A stretch of DNA of 64,000 bases from Mesostigma viride (lineage: Eukaryota > Streptophyta > Mesostigmatophyceae > Mesostigmatales > Mesostigmataceae), in assembly GCA_009746045.1 (NCBI GenBank), contig RPFO01000082.1:799473-863472 (forward strand), read 5' to 3'. This document shows, piece by piece, positions 32,901 to 44,289 of the stretch. A program made the translations under genes and the position numbers. Position 1 is the stretch's first letter, and each line of letters begins with the position of its first letter. Below the pieces are notes generated by a model, which saw nothing but the letters and a program-made list of their open reading frames with translations, ran no database searches and was not told where the DNA came from.

Positions 32901-33391
32901 TTAACGTTCACGCACATTCACGTACGGATCGAGGCGCATGGCATCAGGTTGTGGGGGTTAATTAACAAGCCTCCTCCTGTTGAGCTGGTGCGTATCCTTG
33001 TTGTCTCCTTGGTATGCGTATCACTTGCGCCAGGGCCAGTGCCGCCCCCCCTAGCCGCGTACCCGTAAGACCGTTAGCACCGTAGGCATTTTTCCGTATC
33101 GCTTGAGGTTCTTATTTTCTCCGCGGCTCCCCCCTCTTGGGTACATGCAGCCATTCATTAATTACTAGTTAATGTACGCACGTAGATCACTTATATAGAG
33201 TTGCCAGTTAGTCTCCATGCTTTGCTGCAGACTAAGTCTCAAAGGCATTGTGAATATGTACAACGTATGAATAAGCCTTGTAAACCTACGTTGGTATGTG
33301 AACATAAATACCAGTTGTATGTAGTACTCCTACACACAGATCTCGAGTGATTTATCTAGTACCAAATCCGAAAGGCTTGCATCACTCCCCG

Positions 33392-33598
33392 GACAGGAGA
33401 ACTTTTGCGGATGACTGTAGGTGTAAGTTGGCGATGCCATGGTATCCGGAGACGTCCGTCCTATAGTCAGCAAAATTGGTGCGAGAGGTCCCCAGTTCGA
33501 TTCCGGTCGGATTCATTTGCAGATCGCGTTTTCCGCGTTTTCCGCGGCCTGGCACTGAACGCAAAGGTTTTCACCTTTGCGGAGTGTCTGATCAGAAT
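33392..33598 (+). mobile_element. tRNA-derived SINE-like repeat, copy 1
   Basis: Highly similar over about 205 bp to 48668-48876. It contains a perfect pol III B-box core, AGTTCGATTCC (33494-33504), and a downstream hairpin GCAAAGG-TTTTCA-CCTTTGC. The tRNA-like acceptor stem is less perfect than in the second copy. It lies in intergenic DNA. Confidence 0.7.
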
Positions 33599-33984
33599 AA
33601 ATACCACGTGGGCTATGCAGATAGGATTGCTAGTCAAGTCACATACATTTCCCTATATAGGTACTTTGGGTACTGGGGTACGTGACAGACGTCAGTACCA
33701 AGCATACGTATTGTCCTGCCATTGGACGGTACTAGAGTATCCTAGATAGGGAACGTACTGCAGAGTGGATTGATCTGTGATCACACGATGCTGTGACTAG
33801 ACTGCTACCTGTCATCGTGCGGCCTCGGGCCAACGGTCTGCACCCAACGGTCATTGGCGGTGCAGCCAGTGAGAGGAACGTTGATAAAGGGTAAACCTAT
33901 TTCTAATGAACCAAGCAATTCATTGCTCACAACGCTCTCTGTGCTCTCAGGCAATATATCCAACCGCTAACTTTGCCTCCCTCA

Positions 33985-34085
33985 ATATAGATTGCACAGG
34001 CGCACACGAATTAGTTAACGTCATAGTCATGCACGATCCGATGGGCAGTGGCCAAGCACAGTAATTAATACATGTGTATAGTGTT
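33985..34085 (+). repeat. Dispersed repeat, copy 2
   Basis: Related to 32735-32825 (ATATAGATTGCACAGGCG, then GGGCAGTGGCCAAGCACAG). It shares CACGAATTAGTTAACGT with 32890-32905. Confidence 0.5.
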
Positions 34086-34149
34086 TTTTTCCCTGATTAA
34101 TCTAGGTTTCGCCCTGACCGTCCACAGCTAATAATATAACGCACCTAGG

Positions 34150-34290
34150 CTCACCATTTGATTCTACCTTCGTTCATTTCCATCATCCTGAACGACCCGA
34201 GTACACATGCGTGCGCGGATAAGATACCATGCAGCAGGCTTGCACTACCATATGGTCCCGATTCTCCATAAGTCTGGCCTGCAGCTGCAG
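34150..34290 (-). mobile_element. Candidate tRNA-derived SINE, copy 2 (diverged)
   Basis: Aligns with 22480-22600 over CATCCTGAACGAC, GCGGA(T/C)AAGATA and TCTGGCCTGC. The pol III box words are partly destroyed. Confidence 0.35.
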
Positions 34291-36417
34291 CACTGTTTAA
34301 TTGATAGCGCCTAGGATTGTTACACAACAAGAAGGGCCGGCCAGAGACATGCATGGATTCTTCTCTCACTGCCAAAAGTCAGGCCATGTGATGCGGGTGC
34401 AATTTAGAATCTCCTCACGATCGAGGCTGAGCCGCTCAGGGCCTGGCATCTACTTTGGATGCAATTTAGGACCTGAGGTCAGCTGATATATAGCTTTGAC
34501 CCTGCTAAGCTATGCGTCAGGCTATCTATGGTATTGCATGGTTGTACTGTCTATAGTACAGCTGTAATACTAATCACTAAGTAGATTGTTACTCTGCACT
34601 AGCACCCTGGCTGTCAGAGGCGCGGACATTGTTGGCCTCTAATTAGCTAGGTGGCGGGCTGCTCCAAAGTCGCATGCCTAGCCAAGTAAGCTGACCCTAT
34701 TTGGTTCACAGGCCGCCAGTCGGTGCCTCGGAAGGTTCCAGCCATTCTCTGGAACAAAACTTTATCTAGCTACACTTCCAGCCCAGTGCCCACTAGGTGG
34801 CACTTAGCGGTCTGGTACTGGCGTGGGTCCGTCACTAATCACTTTTACACTCAGCGCAGTATATAAGTGGCGTGCCAAATATTCCAAAGCACGGCGGTCT
34901 GACTTACCAGATGAAGTTATTCCTCCATTAGATGTGGGAAGGACGCCAACGCAGAAGTTCCTCGCATACTTCGATACTCGGGAAACTCGGCCGTGACCGC
35001 TTGATTGATCAACCGACGGCCGATCTACAGCTGGCGACCTACACCGTGAGCTGCTTATACCGTCAAGGATCCGCCATGCGTTTACCAACGCAAGTTCCTA
35101 TTGCACCCACAGTTCACTGCAGCACGCACAATGATGCAGAGAGGTAAGCTCAACGCGGTGGCCTGCCGCATGCGAGAAGTCTGTAATGACTATTAGGGTT
35201 TGACGACCTCGATGAGTACCAACTGTGGAGCTGGTTTTGCACCTGCTGATAAAAATGTCATTTGAGTAGGTGTAAGCAGATCGACCTGGCTCTTAGCATA
35301 CTGACGAACCTTGTAAGGCTATTAGGTAGTTGCGTTGACCAGGTGTGCAAACGGGCTACGGGCCATGGGGTTCACTTTCCGATTCCGCGCTTCATGCATG
35401 CCGGTTCATATACCGGTACTATACCACAACATGAAAACACGCTGTAACCACAATGATCAGCAGCGCTCAGTAGTCAGCTTACATAATCATAATATTTAAT
35501 GTAGGTCTTTAATGTATGTAGATATATATCGCAACGCGCCATCGCGCCCATAAAAAACCCTATAACCTGCTGGCGTCGTACCAATGTGCGGTGGGATTCA
35601 TGATCAATCCAACTACCGGTACGTAAACCTGCTGACGTCGTGGCCATTGAAGTCAAACCCGTGGCAGCTCCTGGCTGAGTCGTGTGTGCTGCTCACGTTC
35701 CTGGGTGGCAAGCATCGCCCGAGCGTCCAGCGGCCACGTAGCCGGGCTGTTGGAGGCTGTTGGCCTAGCCGACAGCCGTCCACCCGGCTTGACTCGAAGA
35801 TCGAATTTAAAAAGCAGAAAAATGAAGCTGATAAGCCTTTCAGGGGGCCTGTGCGAGCTGCGCCGCCGGGGCCGGGTGCTGGCACATGTCTGCACAGAAT
35901 CAGTCCACAGAATCACTGCACGCCCTGAGACCTGACAGACCCTTCTTGTCAGAAACTCAGAATCCGGAAATCAGCACACGAGGTCGGTTACTTTAATAGA
36001 ACACTTGATAATATACCCTTTGAACGTAGAATTATTCTCTAAAGGTCTCCCCATTGGTTAATAAAATTACCATTTAATTGGAAATCTATACTTCTTCCAA
36101 GACGTTATTGCACTTTCTAGATCCCATCTAGTTGCTCTCCAGAAAAGTCTAGAATATTCTCGCTTGCTGGAGACAAAATACCTCTTCTGGAAAATGAAAA
36201 CGTCACCACGCATCCGTGTCAGTAATTCGTTCGTAAATATAGCCGTGCGACGTTGCCGTTGCGGTGCCAAACCCACAGCGAGCACAAGAGTCTGCGCACT
36301 CGCGCATGCGTGCACAAGTCACGAGTGCTCAGATACCACTCTTGTCCGCATGAACTAGACTTTCGGAGTGAACACGCCACGTGCTGTCTCGGTCTCCTTC
36401 GTTTCCATTACATCGCC
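34291..36417. other. No recognisable gene
   Basis: Only short frames without conserved motifs. The right end (36000-36417) must contain the promoter of the PDDEXK_6 gene, but no defined element stands out. Confidence 0.4.
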
Positions 36418-37367
36418 ATGGGTCGTCTTTTCCTTACTGATTCGCCCGTGCCGTCAGCTTTGTCCACTGTCCGCGTGTGTGAGGCGGCGGTGCAAAGCCA
36501 TGATGATAACTGTGCTGAGCTGGAGTTGGAGGAAACGATACTTTTTGGGGATAACTATGCTGAGGTGTCGAGGGAGGAAAGGCACGCTAGCATGTCAAAG
36601 AGCAGCGCTGGACTCTCGCAACTTGCAGCGAAGCGCGCGACTCTCATCAGCCTTGTCGCCACCGAGGATCCTTTCTGTGAAAAAGTAAGTGTATCGCTCC
36701 CGTCGCCCTCCCTGCTGCAAATGCCTCACCATGCTGCACTGAAATAAGGGTTGCCGCTGTCATATCTGCAGGCTGTCGTGCCTGGTCAGGGAGATTGCTT
36801 CTGACGTCTCGGTTACATTTGCGTGCTTGTGTTTCTCTGTTGCTTTCCTTGCAGCTACGTGGAGATGTGGAGGCGTTCCTCCTCGCCAATGTGGGTCAGG
36901 TGGATGTGAAATCTCTTGCGACGGAGCTCTGGAAGCGAGGCAACTATTGTGTGTGCCTGTGCGAGACCGTCGGGTCGTGCTTCTGCCTGGGGTCCCACAG
37001 CCATTCCTTTCTCGAGGTGTGGAGATCGCAAGGGGGCTCCCATTCCGACAAAATCGTCATTGTCGAGCCGAACCTGCGTCAGGAGTTGCTGATCGCGCGG
37101 CCGTCCATAGAGTATGCCGCGTTGTTGGACTGCCTGCCGGATGTGTTTGTCGGCTCAAAAGACAAGCTCCTGAAGATTGTCAACTTCATGGCTGCCGCGA
37201 TGGCCGCCTCCTTTGAGATGAGCGGGATGTCCACCGCGCCGTGGAGAAATCGGCGAGCGCTGCTGTCAAACTGGTTCCCTGTCCCTTGTGAGTGCGGGCA
37301 GTCCCAGTCCAAGGGGAAATCCAAGGTGGAGAAAAGGTGCCAGAAATATGTGCTTGGCTGGCAGTAA
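36418..37367 (+). CDS. PDDEXK_6 (DUF506) family protein (2 exons)
   Basis: Exons 36418-36684 and 36855-37367 join in phase 0 and give 259 aa. The second half carries the family core: VIVEPNLRQELLIARPS, then YAALLDCLPDVFVGSKDKL and PWRNRRALLSNWFP. It matches the plant DUF506 pattern (D..FR.EFEIARPT, LP..FVG, PPWRK...KW). The upstream GNYCVCLCETVGSCFC occupies the place of the plant GYDA..CKSRW motif but has lost CKSRW and is very cysteine-rich. The fold is a predicted PD-(D/E)XK nuclease-like domain of unknown biochemistry. Some land-plant members respond to phosphate or abiotic stress. The first exon is acidic and unconserved; the start is the ATG after GCC at 36415-36417. A TGTAA signal lies at 37563-37567. 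Confidence 0.85.
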
Positions 37368-37562
37368 AACAGCACTTGCAGTATCCGTGCTGGCGTCCTG
37401 CAGGCTGCAAGGATGTTGTGAGGCAACCTGTGAAAAGTTTTGACGGCTTTTTCAACGGTAGTCCCTGTTTCTGTTATCCCTTTCCTACGAGAAACTGGCA
37501 ACAGCGACAGCAAATTTTGAAGGAAGTATTTCACATGTAGCATAAGATTATTGTCTTTCTGA

Positions 37563-37567
37563 TGTAA
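37563..37567 (+). terminator. Candidate polyadenylation signal TGTAA of the PDDEXK_6 gene
   Basis: TGTAA about 200 nt past the stop codon; positional evidence only. Confidence 0.4.
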
Positions 37568-37855
37568 ATATTCCACAAATATCAACACCTGTGACCGATT
37601 AAATAACAAATCTTTAATAAACTGAATGGTGAATTCTGTTGTTCAGAAATGCATTGCACACCCTTTCATCTATGCTGACGGCTGGGTGAGCGCTCCTAGC
37701 TAGCAGCCCCACGACTTCCAAGGTTAACGATCACATTACCAAGGAGACAACCAGCGCAGACAATACCTTTACACGCAGACAAGTACACCAAAGTCTATGC
37801 AGGGTGTTGGGGCGTGGACACCATATTGCACAGGATGTTGACCGGCCCGTGCACC
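37568..37855. other. No gene; carries a recurring CAAGGAGACAACC motif
   Basis: CAAGGAGACAACCAGCGCAG occurs near 37740. The same word is at 22590 (reversed) and 51675, with shorter versions at 33000 and 48648. Nothing else was seen. Confidence 0.4.
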
Positions 37856-40800
37856 ATAAGTAAGTAAGTAAGTAAGTAAGTACTTGCGTGTCATGCGCAA
37901 AGGCATGCCACGGAGTACTATGCTAATCTCATTAGAAAAATAATTACACAAAAGTTTATACAAATATCGTCTGCATCATCCCCCAACCGTTAAGCACTAG
38001 ATGGGGATGTAATCCTCATCCGAGCTGTCCTCTACTGTAATGGCAGACGAGGCGGTAGTGTAGCGGCTATCCTCAGGACCAATAACCTCCACCTGCGGAC
38101 TTCTACCCTGGCTAGCAACGGGCCGCGGGGCCCGTGGGGAGAAAACAGGAGCATACCCCTCGGGAAGGTGCTTATCGCAGATGGCAGCCCATTTCTCCTT
38201 GTCAATCATACGGGCGCGGAGTACGGATAGTCCCAGAAGCCCTGCATCTTCAAGCAGTTGTGTCACATAGGTCTGGGTCGCGCCGCGCCGGTGCCCGGCG
38301 CGCGCAAGTTTGCCAGTGGGTTGCGATGGGACAAGGGGACCCTGCCATAGGAGGAGGTGTCTACCTGGTTGGCCCGTCTTAAGCCCCCCGGCAGGGCCCA
38401 CATCGGTATTCACCTGGTCTGTGCGGGCAAGATGGCCGGCAAAGAGGAGGCGGCGGTGTCGGATGGCGGGTATGGGTGACAAGAGGGAGCTCGCAGTAGA
38501 GCTCGGCCCGGGTGCGGCGTTCTTGGTAGCGGACGCCGAGGATATGACGGAGCATTCGAGTGACGGTGCCGTCAAGCTGCTGGCTCAGCGCCTGGTCCAG
38601 GGTCCACGCCTCGCAGCCATAAAGGAGGATGCTGAGGACAAGGGCCTTGAACAGAATGCGCTTGCGTCGCTCACTCAGGTAGCGACAGGTCCAGAACCTG
38701 TCGAGGCGGCGGAGGGCCGCCCAGGCCTGGCCAATGCGGGTGTTGATGTCGTCGGCCGTGGAGGGAAGCCAGCTGCCAAGGAGCTTGAAGCGAGTCGCCG
38801 GGGGGACGGGGCTGCCGTCCAGCAAGAGGAGGGTGGGTGGGGCTATCCCAGCAGGGAAGCCGATGGCCATGACCTCCGTTTTCTTGCTGATCCGTAAGCC
38901 CCACCGCCCGCGCTTCCAGTGATAAGCTGTCTAGCCACAGTTGGGCTGACTCTGGGGTTTCCACGAGTGTCGTGTCATCAGCGTAGATCAGATCGCTCAG
39001 GCGGTAGGGTGGGTCAACCCCGCCGTAGCTGGCGTACTCCGTGATCTCGATCCCCGGCGGGCGCCCCTCCGGCCACCGGCGGGCGAAGCGGGCTTGTGCA
39101 CGCCGCATAATATAGTCCACCATAATGATGAATAGATATGGGGAGAGCACACAGCCCTGCCACACCCCGGTGTGCAGGGGGAACGCCGGAGTGACGCCGT
39201 CGGCGGTACGGACCTGGGCTTGGGACCCTTCATAGAACTGCATGGCGGATGATCTCAACGATGTACGATGGGACACGGAACAGGTGAAGGACCACCCACA
39301 GGGCGTCCCATATAACCGTATCGAATGCCTTGGTGTAATCCACGAAGATCAATAGCAATGGCAAGAGGCCGGGGGCCAGGCGGCCCACTTCCTCGATCAG
39401 GCGGCGCGCGGTAATAGTGGCCATAACACAATTGCGACCAACATGGAAGCCCATCTGGGACTCACCTAGGTGGGGATCGAGGCTGGCGCGCATGCGGTTC
39501 AGCAGGAGACGCATGAAGACTTTCAGCACGCAGCTTTGGAGGCTGATACGCCGCGGTAGTTGCCGGTATCCGCGGCGGACCCCTTGCCCTTGTGGGCATG
39601 ACCCGGACAGCGGTCTTCCAATACGTCGGCGGGGGGAGGCCATCTCGTAGAATCCGGTTGCAAACACCCCGGAGGAAAGGCTCAAGCTCAGGCATCCTCC
39701 GGTGAAATATTGTCCACTCCCATGGCAGCATCATTGCGGAGGGTGGAGATGGCAGCAGCCCATTCCTGGGGAGTCCACTCGTCGTGGGGGCCGTCCACCA
39801 GGGGGCCGGAGAGCGGTGGGACCAGGTAGTCCGTCTCGCTGGTGGGGGCCTGCGGGGGCTCGATTGGGCCGCCTCGGCTGGCCGCAGGGCGTGCAGCTGC
39901 AGCGGGGTCAAGCGGGGGGGGCGGGCCAGGGGCCCCTGATAGTTTGGCCTGGGAGCTGAACCAAATCTCAAGGCGTTCACTGGGGGTGCCTGGGATGTCA
40001 GCACGTTGCGTTTCCCGGCGTCCGGTGAGACGGTCGAGAGAGCGCCAGGCCGCCTTGTGCTGGTTGGCGGCCGTGTGGCGATTGATTTCGGCGGCGCAAG
40101 TGTCTCCACCTCCTCCGCATGTGCGGCAGTATATGCTTGAGTAAGCCGTTCCTGGTACGGGTACAGGTCCTCCCCGCGGCGGCGGGCCTGCGCTAGCGCC
40201 AGCCGGGCGGCAACCACCCGGGCGTCGCGCAGGTAGAGCGGGGCTGGTCGGGCGCGGGGTTGCTCGGGGAGAAGCTTAGAGCCAAGCTCCACCGAGCGCA
40301 TGAACAGTTCGTAGGGTGGCGTGAGATCTACACCGCGATCTGCGTCCAGGTACATCAAAGGTTGCGCGTCCACAAAGGCAGACCTGATTGCATCGCGGCG
40401 TATCTCATCCGCTGACCACTTCTCCCTGCGCCCACGGACGGGGCGTAAGCAGGTCCAGTCAGGGCGGGGCCGGGGGCGGCGGCGCGCAGGGGCCTGAAGA
40501 CGTAGGCGCAAGGTTGCGGTGACCATGCATGCGATGATCCGATGCGACACTGGGGGTGGTCAGCATACGGGCATCGATGACGGAAGAGCGCCAGCACTTG
40601 CGCACAAGTATGTAGTCCAAGCATACACATCGCCGCCGAGGGAGCAGTCGAGCCAGCCGCCCTGCGCATGGGGCCCACAAAGGTCACTAAGTGCATCAGG
40701 CGGTTTAGCAAACAGCGTATTGGCAGCAGTCAAGTCCCCCTCAGTGAGCAGTTGCTCAAGTAGGGGGGTGTTGGCATTGCTAGCGGTTAGGCGCGGCGCA

Positions 40801-41000
40801 TACATGCAGCCCCCGCGGCCCACGGGCAGTGTCGCGTTGGCATCCACCAAGATGGCAACGATGTATTGACGTGGGATCTGTTTCTCTATGTCGAGCAACT
40901 GGTTGAAGAACGCTGCGCGGTCCTCGGCCGGGTGCCCAGCATGTGGGGCATATCCGACAATTACCGAGAGCATAAGGCCTTCCACGTGAAGCAGTATATT
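37856..41000 (-). mobile_element. LINE-A, largest copy, 5'-truncated
   Basis: The 3' end is at left: TAAG repeats (the CTTA tail on the minus strand), then the UTR shared with 24960-25068 and 32197-32330. The coding region runs to about 40985, inside the endonuclease domain, so the 5' end is missing. I could not find a convincing target duplication. Confidence 0.85.
37997..40985 (-). pseudogene. LINE-A ORF2 (APE endonuclease - reverse transcriptase), multiply frameshifted
   Basis: Reading leftward: an APE-type endonuclease fragment (VIVGYAPHAGHPAEDRAAFF and DANATLPVGRGG; then CVCLDYILVRK and SDH in another frame), a linker (40550-39700), and RT motifs FVDYTKAFDTV (near 39350), GVWQGCVLSPYLFIIMV (near 39150) and LIYADDTTLVE (near 38970). 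These are followed by LYGCEAWTLDQALSQQLDGTV and GHLARTDQVNTD, and the end EDSSDEDYIPI. At least four frame changes are needed. The YADD catalytic centre is preserved in sequence. Confidence 0.85.
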
Positions 41001-41008
41001 GCCTGAAC

Positions 41009-41400
41009 GACTGGCCCAGCGGCTACCTCCTCTACCATGCTAACACGCGTACGACAAGCTGCCCCAGGTCAACCACACCTTCCACGTGGTGATCGAGTGA
41101 GCTCGCCAGCACGCTGCCAGTGACACGGGGTCCACATGGCCATGGACCGGTTCTACACCGGGCGTGAGGTGATTGAGACATGCCACCGCATGGGCCACCG
41201 CGTGGTGGGCACAGTGCTCCCCAACCGCGGCCGTCGTGGCATCCCCGTCGCCGAGGTCAAGCGCCGCATGCCCCGCATGCAGGCCAGCCCAGAGGGACTA
41301 TATGCATGGGCTGCATGTCAACAAGGATGGGCTGACCCTGTGCGCCTGGCAGGACCCGGCAAGCTCGTGTGGGTGCTGGGCAAGGGCATCCCCTTAAGGA
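41009..41400 (+). pseudogene. piggyBac-type transposase fragment
   Basis: DWPSGYLLYH (41009), then KLPQVNHTFHVVIE in the next frame, then MDRFYTGREVIETCHRMGHR, VVGTVLPNRGRRGIP (41139 on) and a W-rich GLTLCAWQD segment. This is the order of the DDE_Tnp_1_7 (PGBD) domain: sGY...Y, then a D-(N/R)-F-Y-T block carrying a catalytic Asp, then GTvr.NR..iP. Frames change at least twice and both ends are missing. It is wedged between LINE-A and LINE-D DNA. Confidence 0.7.
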
Positions 41401-41409
41401 GGAGGCGAT

Positions 41410-41860
41410 GCCACAATCTTCTGCCACCTCTTCTTGTTCTAGTGCATGGCAGTCCAAAGAAGGGAGAGGGAGTGGATGCGGTGTTCAAACTGGGCTGGGA
41501 CCACTAGGTCGGCCATGGCAACATCTGGGTGTAGTTCATGGCAGGTCGATACCTAGCTTCCCGGGGAATGTCCTTGGGGCCAGGCCAGGTCAAGATATAT
41601 CGGCCGCTCAGGCTGATTGGCCGAGCCGCTGGGGGCCGGCCAGACCAAGGGCAGTGTCGACCTGGCTGGTGCGAGCAAGATGTCCTACAAAAGCTATCTT
41701 ACGCTGCCTAATCTCATCCGAAATACGAGGCATACCCTGATGCAGAGACTCTAGTGACCTATGCTTAATTGGAAAACCATACATTCAGGACCTGTGGGAG
41801 CATCCTGTTTAAACCGTCCCGTCTAGCTTAGCTGCCAATGTGTCCGTGAGAGTCCACGCC
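41410..41860 (-). mobile_element. LINE-D 3' coding fragment, left arm of an inverted repeat
   Basis: The minus strand reads AWTLTDTLAAKLDGTV, then GMPRISDEIRQRKIAFVGHL and ARTSQVDTALGLAGP, the C-terminal region typical of these LINE ORF2s. The sequence aligns in reverse with 41960-42311 joined to 47686-47830. Confidence 0.75.
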
Positions 41861-41959
41861 TCTGGCGCCACACGCAGCTCCATGGACAAGGAGAAATGGG
41901 CTGCCCGATCTGCGAATTAAGCACCTCCCTGAGGCCGGGCAATGATATACTCCTGTTCA

Positions 41960-42311
41960 TGCCTTTACTACTGCATGGCATGGACGCTCACGGACAAGAT
42001 GGCCGCCCGCATGGCTGCATGGACGGCACGGTTTACAGGATGCTCCGACAGGTCCTGAACTACGTATGGTCTTCCACACATAGGTCGAATCTCTAAGTAT
42101 AAGGGTATGCCTCGCATTACGGACGAAATTAGGCCGGCAGCATAGGATTTAGCATTCGTAGGACATCTTGCTCACACGAGTCATGCAGGTAGACACCGCC
42201 CTCGATCGGTCTGGCCGGCCCCCAGCGGCTTGGCCAGCCAGGGCAGCATAATTCCTGACCTGGCCTGGCCCCAAAGACATTCCTAGAAAGATTGGTAAAC
42301 CTGCCATGAAC
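41960..42311 (+). mobile_element. LINE-D 3' coding fragment, right arm, split by LINE-B
   Basis: AWTLTDKMAA, KGMPRITDEIR and AFVGHLAHTSHAG are the plus-strand counterpart of the left arm. The arm breaks at the LINE-B target site (42312) and resumes at 47686 (TTGCTGGCCGGCCTAGTGG), continuing to about 47830. Frames are disrupted. Confidence 0.75.
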
Positions 42312-42560
42312 TATACACAGCACGGCGGAGGATTGTTGTGTTACCCGCTGTATTGCACATCATACGGTGTGGCGAGCTATGGATGCCGAGAATGCTCATA
42401 ACTTTTACATCCGGGCATGAAATTTGGTCGGGTAAATTGCAGTAGAAGCGTCTTTTGATGACGAACACGATGATATAATTTTCAGCCGCCATCGCCCAAG
42501 ATTTAGCGCAATATCAAAAAACGCAGCACAGGCAGGGTTCGTATTTTCCCGGAACCAGCT

Positions 42561-44092
42561 ATGGCAGAAACTCCGTCAACCGCCTCCCATACTCTCTCCG
42601 AGGGGGAGGCTTCAGCGCCCAACACGATTACGCAACTAATTGCAGATGCGGAAACCATTGCGACGCAGCCCCGGGCCAGCGAGGCCGCCATTACCGCCTC
42701 CTCCAAGCGGATTTGCGTCAACCCACCCGACGAGATGGATCGATCGATCGCCAGGTCCCTTTGCCATCGTCTTCCAAAGACACGTACCCCATTGACGACG
42801 CCATCGACGACGACGACGACGACGCTAACGACGCTGAGTTCGACCCAGCATCCTTCATGCCTGGCCAGGTTGTCGACGAGCAGCAGTTCTTTTCGCTTAC
42901 CGCCGAGCAGGCGCAGGCTATCCTGCGCCACCTGCACGACACCGGCAAGGAGATATATTTTCCTTACGCGTCTGGCGGGACCATTCCAGTGGACGACATC
43001 GACGAATATTGGACGAGCCACAGCTTCGACTTTCTGTTTTCTTGAGCCACGCGCAGGCCCCTTGCCTCCGGGCACACTTTGCCGCTTTCGAGGACGCCGA
43101 GCACGGCACCGCCAACACCCCCGATGCTTCCCCGGAAGCAGCAGACCTGCACAAGCTCAATAAGAAAGTCGCAGACATGGCTGCCCAACTCGGCACCTTG
43201 TCCACCGCTATCCGTCAAGACACTGCTGAGCTCCGCTCCAGCATTGCCGAGGTCAAGGCCGCCCTGACCATGCAGCACGCCCCAACCAGCCGCTCCCGCA
43301 CCGGCCACCAGCTACGCTAACATGGTCAAACAGACAGACATTGCCAACCTGATGGAGGATGCCGCACGCAGGGGGGCTGCAGCCCACAAGACTGCTATCG
43401 AGGAGGACCTGCGCTCACGCAGTATAGTGGTCCGGTATTTTCAGGTCGCGCAGCAGCCTGAAACGGACCTGATGCTAGCGCAACGCCTGTACCACAGCCT
43501 CATCGTGGGCCGGCTGCAACTGGGCAACGAACGCATCCGCATTGAGTCGGCAGCCTGGATGGCGGGCCAGCCTGGCCCCATCCGGGTGACCTTTGCGAAT
43601 GTGGCCAGCAAGGTGAAGGTCCTCCAGGCCCGCAAGCTCCTAGGCGGGAGAAACGCGCCGAGCCTCGACGACCTCCTCTCACCGGCCCAGCTAGTCATCA
43701 AGAATGGTCTGCTGGGCAGCGACGTGGCGATCAAGGCCAGGAGATGGCCAGAAGGTCTACGTCCGCCTCGTCCACGACACCCCGTGCTATTCATCAACGG
43801 CCAGCGCACGGAGGCGCAGGCTCCTAACAAGCGGCACAAGTCGGGCCGTACCAGGCCCGCCCCAGCTGCGTCATCATCGTCTACGCACGTCCCGGGTATG
43901 GATGCGCCCGGTAAGGGCACACCCTCGCGGCCTCGCGGTACAATAGGCTTTGGGCACAGCCTTTATAAACAAGCCCCTTTCCATCCTCATGTCGCACCGT
44001 GCGAGCATGATCAGGATGCAAGGTCGCCAGGCACGCCACGGTCAACCTTCCCGCCAATTTACCAGCCTCACACGCCTCCTAGCCCGCCTTGA
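42561..44092 (+). pseudogene. LINE-B ORF1 (coiled segment plus RNA-binding-like domain), frameshifted
   Basis: It starts at MAETPSTASHTLSEGEAS (42561). Three frame changes (near 42750, 43040 and 43320) lead through an acidic stretch (DDAIDDDDDDANDAEFD), a helical LHKLNKKVADMAAQLGTLST segment and a conserved block SIVVRYFQV...RIRIESAAWM and IRVTFANVASKVKVLQARKL. That layout (coil, then an RRM-like domain) is that of LINE ORF1 nucleic-acid chaperones. A basic, proline-rich tail follows. Confidence 0.65.
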
Positions 44093-44289
44093 GCGGGATG
44101 AGGCCCAGTCGACACGCCGGCGACCCCAGCCAGGACGGAGACGACGCATATCCGTCCTGAAAGAAAGCCTCCATGCGTTGACAAGCATTAACCCCAATCG
44201 CCACCCTCCCCTCCCCCCCCCCCCCCCCACCCCCACCTCCAGCACTACCCTTCTCCACCCCCACCCCCACCCCCACCCCCCCGCTAATA

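Noticed and set aside
34804-35935. Several 80-115 codon frames between the SINE region and the PDDEXK_6 gene
   Set aside because: No motif, no splice support and no preferred strand; treated as chance frames.
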